Assembly (NCBI GenBank): GCA_020724425.1
Contig: DYGY01000002.1
Location: 102,662-166,661, forward strand
DNA: 64,000 nt
Reading direction: 5' to 3'
DNA from: Thermaerobacter marianensis
GTDB taxonomy: Bacteria; Bacillota; Sulfobacillia; DVGY01
Below are positions 59,641 to 64,000 of the stretch, piece after piece; position 1 is the first letter of the stretch, and every line of letters begins with the position of its first letter. The position numbers and the translations under genes were made by a program. The notes beneath the pieces are model-generated. The model was not told where the DNA came from, ran no database searches, and worked only from the letters and a program-made list of their open reading frames with translations.

Positions 59641-60552
59641 CTAATCCTTCTTCAATCTAGGATCAAGGACATCCCGTAACCCTTCACCAAAGAGATTGAT
59701 ACTTAAAACCAAGATGACAATAGCCAGACCGGGTAGAGTAGATATCCACCAAGCATTAAGAATATAATCTCGACCATCAGCAACCATGGTACCCCAGGCA
59801 GGAATCCTTGGTGGCACACCAATACCCAGAAAACTCAAAGATGCTTCAGTGATAATCATATAACCCATTCGCAAGGTGGCTAGAACCAACACCGAATGAA
59901 AGATATTTGGAACTATTTCAAGCGTGATAATCTCTTTGCTGCTCCTCCCTAAAGCCCTAGCAGCTTCAATATACTCCTTGGTCATCTCAGACATGATTTC
60001 CCCTCGTACCAGTCTGAAAAACTCAACCCAAGCCTTAAAAGTCAAAGCCACAATCAAATTCCAAAAACCAGGTCCCAAAATAGCCATCACAAAAATAGTG
60101 AATATCAAAAAGGGAAAAGCCATCAACAACTCAGAAAATCTTGAAAGCACAGTATCAAAGAATCCTCGGTAGTATCCGGCAATAGCTCCAAGAACAAAAC
60201 CCACAAAAACCGATATAGCTATAGAGATAACTCCCACCAACAAACTAACCCTGCTACCATAGATAATCCTGCTAAGTATATCCCTACCAAGATAATCAGT
60301 CCCCAGTGGATACTCACTAGTTCCTCCCTCAAAAGCCATAGGCGGTAACAAGCGATTGGATATACTCTGCTTATTCGGATCATGAGGAGCAATAAAGGGA
60401 GCAAAAATAGCCATAAGGATATAAATAATGAGAATAACTAGACCTAATACAGCTAAAGGATGCTTCCTGAATCTTCTCCAAAAATCTTTTGTGTTCTGCC
60501 ACCATAATCTTGAACTATCTCTTAAGATCTCTTTTCCTTCTGATAAAGTCAT
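59641..60552 (-). CDS. oppC: Oligopeptide ABC transporter permease OppC
   Basis: 303-residue permease with six hydrophobic segments. N-terminal OppC_N region (WRRFRKHPLAVLGLVILIIYILMAIFAPFIAP), EYPLGTDYLGRDILSRIIYGSR, and the EAA loop EAARALGRSSKEII. 13 bases after oppB and before oppD. Normal length. Confidence 0.93.
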   Translation of the reverse strand: MTLSEGKEILRDSSRLWWQNTKDFWRRFRKHPLAVLGLVILIIYILMAIFAPFIAPHDPNKQSISNRLLPPMAFEGGTSEYPLGTDYLGRDILSRIIYGSRVSLLVGVISIAISVFVGFVLGAIAGYYRGFFDTVLSRFSELLMAFPFLIFTIFVMAILGPGFWNLIVALTFKAWVEFFRLVRGEIMSEMTKEYIEAARALGRSSKEIITLEIVPNIFHSVLVLATLRMGYMIITEASLSFLGIGVPPRIPAWGTMVADGRDYILNAWWISTLPGLAIVILVLSINLFGEGLRDVLDPRLKKD

Positions 60553-60563
60553 CCAACCACCCC

Positions 60564-61571
60564 CTACAACTCAATTTTCGGATTAAGATTAGTATACAGA
60601 ATATCCACAATCAGATTAGCCACCACAAAAGTCAGAGCATACAACATAACAGCTCCCTGAACCAGAGGATAATCTCTACCATAAATAGCATCAACAACAA
60701 GTCTACCTAGTCCAGGCCAAGAGAAAACCTGCTCAACAATCATGTTCCCACCAAGCAGAACACCAACCTGTAGACCAACAACTGTAATTACAGGAATCAA
60801 AGCATTTCTTAAAGCATGCTTAGTAACCACAGCCCATTCAACCAGACCTTTGGCTCTTGCCAAAGTTACATAGTCCTGTTCCAAAACCTCAATCATGCTT
60901 GATCTGACAACCCTAGCGACAATAGCCATCAGATTAGCCCCTAGAGTAAACCCAGGCAAAAGTAAATGCCTAACACTGCTTTTAAAGGCCTCTAGGTTAC
61001 CCGTCAGAATACTATCAAGGGTATATATCCCCGTTATTGTCTTTAGTTCAACAAAATGATCAAGCCTTCCCTGAGTAGGCAACAGACCCCAATTAACACC
61101 AAAAAGAATAATCAATACTAACCCCAACCAGAAAGCCGGCATTGATATACCTAGAAAAGCCCATCCCATAGTAATCCGATCAAGCCAAGAATTTCTCTTT
61201 ACCGCTGAGAGAATACCAATAGGGACACCTAAAAGAAGAGCAATAACTATCGCTGCTAAAGCTAACTCAATAGTAGCTGGTAAAGCCCTTAAGATAACAT
61301 CCTTAACCGGTGCATTAAACATATAAGAGTTGCCTAAGTCTCCTTTAAGAATCCCACCAAGGAAACTAAGCAACTGACTCCCAAAAGGTTCATCTAAACC
61401 CATAGACTCTCGAATCATACTCATTTCCGCTTCAGTAGCTAGAGAATCTCCCATCATGATGTCTACAGGATCACCCGGCAACATCCTCATGAAGACAAAA
61501 ACTAGGATAGCCACTCCTAGCATTAAGGGAATCGTTGCCAGTATACGTTCCAAAACCTTTATCTTCTTCAC
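60564..61571 (-). CDS. oppB: Oligopeptide ABC transporter permease OppB
   Basis: ~335-residue inner-membrane permease: ERILATIPLMLGVAILVFVFMRMLPGDPV opening, EAA loop ARAKGLVEWAVVTKHALRNAL, and terminal NLIVDILYTNLNPKIEL. The track start lies in a hairpin; the GTG at 61571 sits six bases after GGGGGG, with ATG 61577 as alternative. First permease after the binding-protein gene. Confidence 0.93.
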   Translation of the reverse strand: MKKIKVLERILATIPLMLGVAILVFVFMRMLPGDPVDIMMGDSLATEAEMSMIRESMGLDEPFGSQLLSFLGGILKGDLGNSYMFNAPVKDVILRALPATIELALAAIVIALLLGVPIGILSAVKRNSWLDRITMGWAFLGISMPAFWLGLVLIILFGVNWGLLPTQGRLDHFVELKTITGIYTLDSILTGNLEAFKSSVRHLLLPGFTLGANLMAIVARVVRSSMIEVLEQDYVTLARAKGLVEWAVVTKHALRNALIPVITVVGLQVGVLLGGNMIVEQVFSWPGLGRLVVDAIYGRDYPLVQGAVMLYALTFVVANLIVDILYTNLNPKIEL

Positions 61572-61591
61572 ATACATCCCCCCACCTAAGC

Positions 61592-61621
61592 TGGGAGGGA
61601 CCCCGCAAAAGGGTCCTCCCA
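61592..61621 (-). repeat. Stem-loop between binding-protein and permease genes
   Basis: Minus strand TGGGAGGACCC-TTTTGCG-GGGTCCCTCCCA (one bulged base), without T-run. Such hairpins after the binding-protein gene limit readthrough and protect the upstream mRNA, giving excess binding protein over permease. Confidence 0.7.
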
Positions 61622-61628
61622 CAGCATA

Positions 61629-63206
61629 CTAATCATTTACCCTATATCCCGCTTCTCTTAAAAGCTCCTTTGCTTTTTCAGGATTATATGAATATGGCTC
61701 TAAATCTGGATCATAACCAAATCCACTGGGCAAAAAGGCGGTAGACAAACGATGTGCTCTTCCCTGATACAACTCAGTAAGAATCTCATCCCAGTTAACA
61801 GCATAGTTAATTGCCTGTCTTACTCTAACATCATCAAAAGGTTCCTTAGCAGTATTAAACTCCAAACCATAAACCCTAGTTCCCTCTGCAGTCATCACAT
61901 TGACTCGTGGATCAGCCTCTAACCTTGGAGCCAAATCTTCAGGAACCATCTGGATAATATGAACCTCACCTGCTAACAAAGCAGATACCCTGGTAGAAGG
62001 CTCAGGCATATTCTTAAAGATTACCTTCTTAACAGGTTCCTTACCTGACTTCTTCAAATCGGGAGAACCACCATAATAGCCATCAAAACGCTCTAACACA
62101 ATCTGGTCATCTAAACGACCACTAACATACTTATATGGTCCTGTACCCACTGGATTTTCGGCCAACCCCTTAGCTCCAACTTCTTCAACGTAGTCCTTAG
62201 GAACAATCTGGGTGTGAACAAGAAGCTGCAAAAACACCGGAAACGATTCAGAAAGAGTAAAGCGTACCTGATAATCATCTATCTTCTCCACACTCTCCAA
62301 CGGCCCTAACAAACCCAACCTCGGTGAAGGCATACCATCAATGCCATCCGGTGCCATAATTCTCTCAAAGGTAAAGACCACATCATCAGCAGTCATCTTC
62401 TGACCATTATGGAAATAGACATCATCCCTTAATACAAACTCATAAACAGTAGGTTCAGGATTAGTCCAAGACTTAGCTAACTCAGGTACAACCTCACCAT
62501 CCGGAGTCCTTGTTACCAGACCATCATAGATATTGCGAATGACTGTTTCAGTCTCCCTATCACGATAATTAGCAGGATCAAGAGTTAGGATCTTATCACT
62601 TCTTAGACCCACTACAATGGTGTCACCCTCAGTAAGGGCAACATTATGAAGATTTATCCTGGTATCCATGCTAGGCTCCCAGTTCTGCACCTTTATCGAA
62701 GCAGCCTCAATAGAATCCTTATAGTACCCAAAAATCCATGGTGCATCTTCATGAATCAGCTGTTGTGCTTGAACATAGGCTTCATATCTTGCCTCTTCAG
62801 TAAACCCAGTTGAGCCCTGCATCAACAAAGCATCAACCTCCGAATTACTATAAAAAGAAAAATTCCCTCTATCATCGGTCTTTAGCTTCGGTACTGCCAG
62901 GTCATAGGGATCAAAAGTGGCACTACCCCAGTCACTGGTATAAACCTGCCTCTCACCAGCTAATATAGATTCCCTCAACGTATTCCATTCCCAAACACGG
63001 ACCTCAGCGTCAACCCCAATTTCCCTTAGATACCCGGCAATAGCATCTGCCTCAGCTTTACGGTCAGGTATACTATCAATCACAATTGACAACGTCTTAC
63101 CATCAGCCCCTGTCTGCTCCGTGGAATTTCCACAACCTCCTACCAAAAGGCCGACCATCAAAATGACGACCAACGTGGTTAGCAATACAGGATAGCGAAA
63201 TCTCAC
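61629..63206 (-). CDS. Peptide-binding lipoprotein, circularly permuted SBP_bac_5 family
   Basis: 525 residues. GTG start after AAGGGAG; signal peptide with lipobox LLVGGC (Cys25). Residues ~38-190 (IAGYLREIGVDAEVRVWEW, GNFSFYSNSEVDALL, HEDAPWIFGYYKDSIEAAS) are what normally forms the C-terminal third of the family. Residues ~194-525 (DTIVVGLRSDKILTLDPAN, ELAKSW..FVLRDDVYFHNG, YNPEKAKELLREAGY) are what normally comes first. The order is thus swapped while total length equals one protein. Encodes the solute receptor for OppBCDF. Substrate unknown; peptides likely. Upstream lies an IS remnant. Confidence 0.88.
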   Translation of the reverse strand: MRFRYPVLLTTLVVILMVGLLVGGCGNSTEQTGADGKTLSIVIDSIPDRKAEADAIAGYLREIGVDAEVRVWEWNTLRESILAGERQVYTSDWGSATFDPYDLAVPKLKTDDRGNFSFYSNSEVDALLMQGSTGFTEEARYEAYVQAQQLIHEDAPWIFGYYKDSIEAASIKVQNWEPSMDTRINLHNVALTEGDTIVVGLRSDKILTLDPANYRDRETETVIRNIYDGLVTRTPDGEVVPELAKSWTNPEPTVYEFVLRDDVYFHNGQKMTADDVVFTFERIMAPDGIDGMPSPRLGLLGPLESVEKIDDYQVRFTLSESFPVFLQLLVHTQIVPKDYVEEVGAKGLAENPVGTGPYKYVSGRLDDQIVLERFDGYYGGSPDLKKSGKEPVKKVIFKNMPEPSTRVSALLAGEVHIIQMVPEDLAPRLEADPRVNVMTAEGTRVYGLEFNTAKEPFDDVRVRQAINYAVNWDEILTELYQGRAHRLSTAFLPSGFGYDPDLEPYSYNPEKAKELLREAGYRVND

Positions 63207-63451
63207 AGTATCGACTCCCTTCTCCAGTAGAATGTGTAATATATTTCCCTTCTCGAAAGAAGCCCTGATATCCTGCCCAATCTGTCATTTTTCGTTATTT
63301 TGTTGACTAATTTGTACATAATCAAAAGAAAAGTCCGTGAGCTTAACATCTTGCCAAAGACAAGATTGAAACACAATTTGCCATCGTAAACTACCCCCCA
63401 CTAAGAGGAGAGGGCTTTGAAAGAAGTTTGACTAAGAACCTGCATTCCCGG

Positions 63452-63700
63452 TTATAACGAGGGTGGATCGACACCTAGCGCTATGTAGATCTCTTCCTGC
63501 TTCTTGGCAACTTCGGCCGAGGAGCCGACCGTGCTCCGGGGACTCAAATCGCTCGATTGTATCGAGTTTATCAAACAAGCCTTGCAGGGTCCATTTTTCG
63601 AATAGACCAGCATCTTGCACTTTCTTCTTCACGTACGAAAGGTAAATAAGTGCTACAAACTCCACGAAAAGTTTCCGTTGAAAAAGATGATAAATTTCCT
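63452..63700 (-). pseudogene. IS1634-like transposase remnant (C-terminus, frameshifted)
   Basis: Minus strand reading frames encode LFVEFVALIYLSYVKKK, then DAGLFEKWTLQGLFDKLDTIERFE, the C-terminal end of IS1634/IS4-type transposases. After GRLLG the frame shifts by one base and continues SAEVAKKQEEIYIALGVDPPSL and stop at 63452. Only about 80 residues survive and there is no start; terminal repeats not identified. Confidence 0.72.
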
Positions 63701-63715
63701 GTATCTGTTAAAGGG

Positions 63716-63972
63716 TTATTGAGAAAATATGCAGGACATTTATATACAACATGGCCAGTCATTCTGAAGTTTTACACATGTTGGATTTTAGTGTAAATAC
63801 ACAAATTGACTTTCTGACGTGGATTAGAAGAGGGGCATTGGATGTAAAGGAAATTAACGCGGAAGACATTTCAAGAATCATTGACCTTTCCAAGAAGTAT
63901 TCAGATGTTCCTATGGACTTTGGGTCACGTCTTGTCAAGTGGTGTAAATTCTTAAGTCCAATGAATGCATAA
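63716..63972 (+). pseudogene. PIN-domain (VapC-like) toxin remnant
   Basis: Frames here encode LLRKYAGHLYTTWPVI and, after a one-base frame change near 63763, TEVLHMLDFSVNTQIDFLTW then RRGALDVKEI and YSDVPMDF. This order (TTWPV-x-TE, YxDVPMDF) is that of PIN-domain proteins of the VapC type. The Asp-rich ends are missing: the N-terminus is replaced by the IS remnant and the tail after MDF is scrambled (GSRLVKWCKF). Adjacent to the transposase remnant; no antitoxin seen. Confidence 0.6.
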
Positions 63973-64000
63973 TGACCAAATTCACTTTGAAACTATGTTT

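Noticed and set aside
63103-63288. 61-codon minus ORF at the oppA start
   Set aside because: Out-of-frame shadow of the binding protein signal region.
63571-63762. 63-codon minus ORF over the IS/PIN junction
   Set aside because: Wrong frame relative to both the transposase and PIN similarities; shadow.
1-64000. tRNA, rRNA, CRISPR or replication origin
   Set aside because: No cloverleaf with CCA-type end, no rRNA core sequence, no regularly spaced direct repeats and no DnaA-box cluster were noticed in reading.

Overview
The window looks like chromosomal DNA from an anaerobic, endospore-forming, low-GC member of the Bacillota (Clostridia-like). The support is an intact sporulation sigma factor SigK, a T-box leader on alaS, the alaS-ireB-ruvX-DUF1292-mltG gene order, an SLH protein, Gram-positive DegS/DegU-type regulators and strong purine-rich ribosome binding sites. 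I cannot name the species. No tRNA, rRNA or CRISPR array was seen.

Layout (most genes lie on the minus strand). 1-2.4 kb: a Flp/Tad pilus operon (flp pilin, tadE, tadG, cpaB, then the first codons of a CpaE-like gene). 2.5-4.4 kb: a DegS/DegU-type two-component pair. 4.4-17.3 kb: a type IV pilus cluster (pilB, pilT, pilC, pilA, pilD, three minor prepilins, pilM, pilN, pilO) with shikimate genes at both ends (aroE upstream, aroC-aroK-aroB downstream). 17.4-22.7 kb: rocD, yqeG, a decayed group IIC intron sitting exactly behind the sigK terminator, sigK, a class B penicillin-binding protein and mltG. 22.9-27.6 kb: DUF1292, ruvX, a rhomboid protease, ireB, alaS and its alanine T-box. 27.7-29.1 kb: a secreted SLH protein. 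29.5-39.4 kb: a duplicated-domain DoxX-like membrane protein, a NreBC-like two-component system, and the divergent plus-strand narGHJI nitrate reductase operon. 39.5-45.2 kb: a PlsY-like/acyl-ACP-reductase-like fusion, copper handling (copZ, copA, csoR) and an AI-2E family transporter. 45.2-48.4 kb: three small proteins, mnmA and a cysteine desulfurase. 48.4-52 kb: a thiol/persulfide group (OsmC, CstR-like repressor, protein disulfide oxidoreductase, CoA-binding protein, thioredoxin) and a multi-cluster ferredoxin. 52-57.6 kb: a small membrane protein, a lipoprotein serpin, nadK, a LutB-LutA fusion and lutC. 57.6-63.2 kb: an oligopeptide ABC transporter whose binding protein appears circularly permuted. 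63.4-64 kb: decayed IS1634-like transposase and PIN-domain remnants.

How it fits together: the cell builds two pilus systems, sporulates, respires nitrate through a quinol-linked NarGHI enzyme, may oxidise lactate through Lut proteins, and controls copper and probably sulfane sulfur with two different CsoR-family repressors that have matching G-tract operators. The plus strand is A+C rich over much of the window whichever strand is coding, which suggests the minus strand is the leading strand. The items most worth following are the permuted substrate-binding protein, the PlsY/AAR-like fusion, the CstR-like regulon and the group IIC intron remnant.
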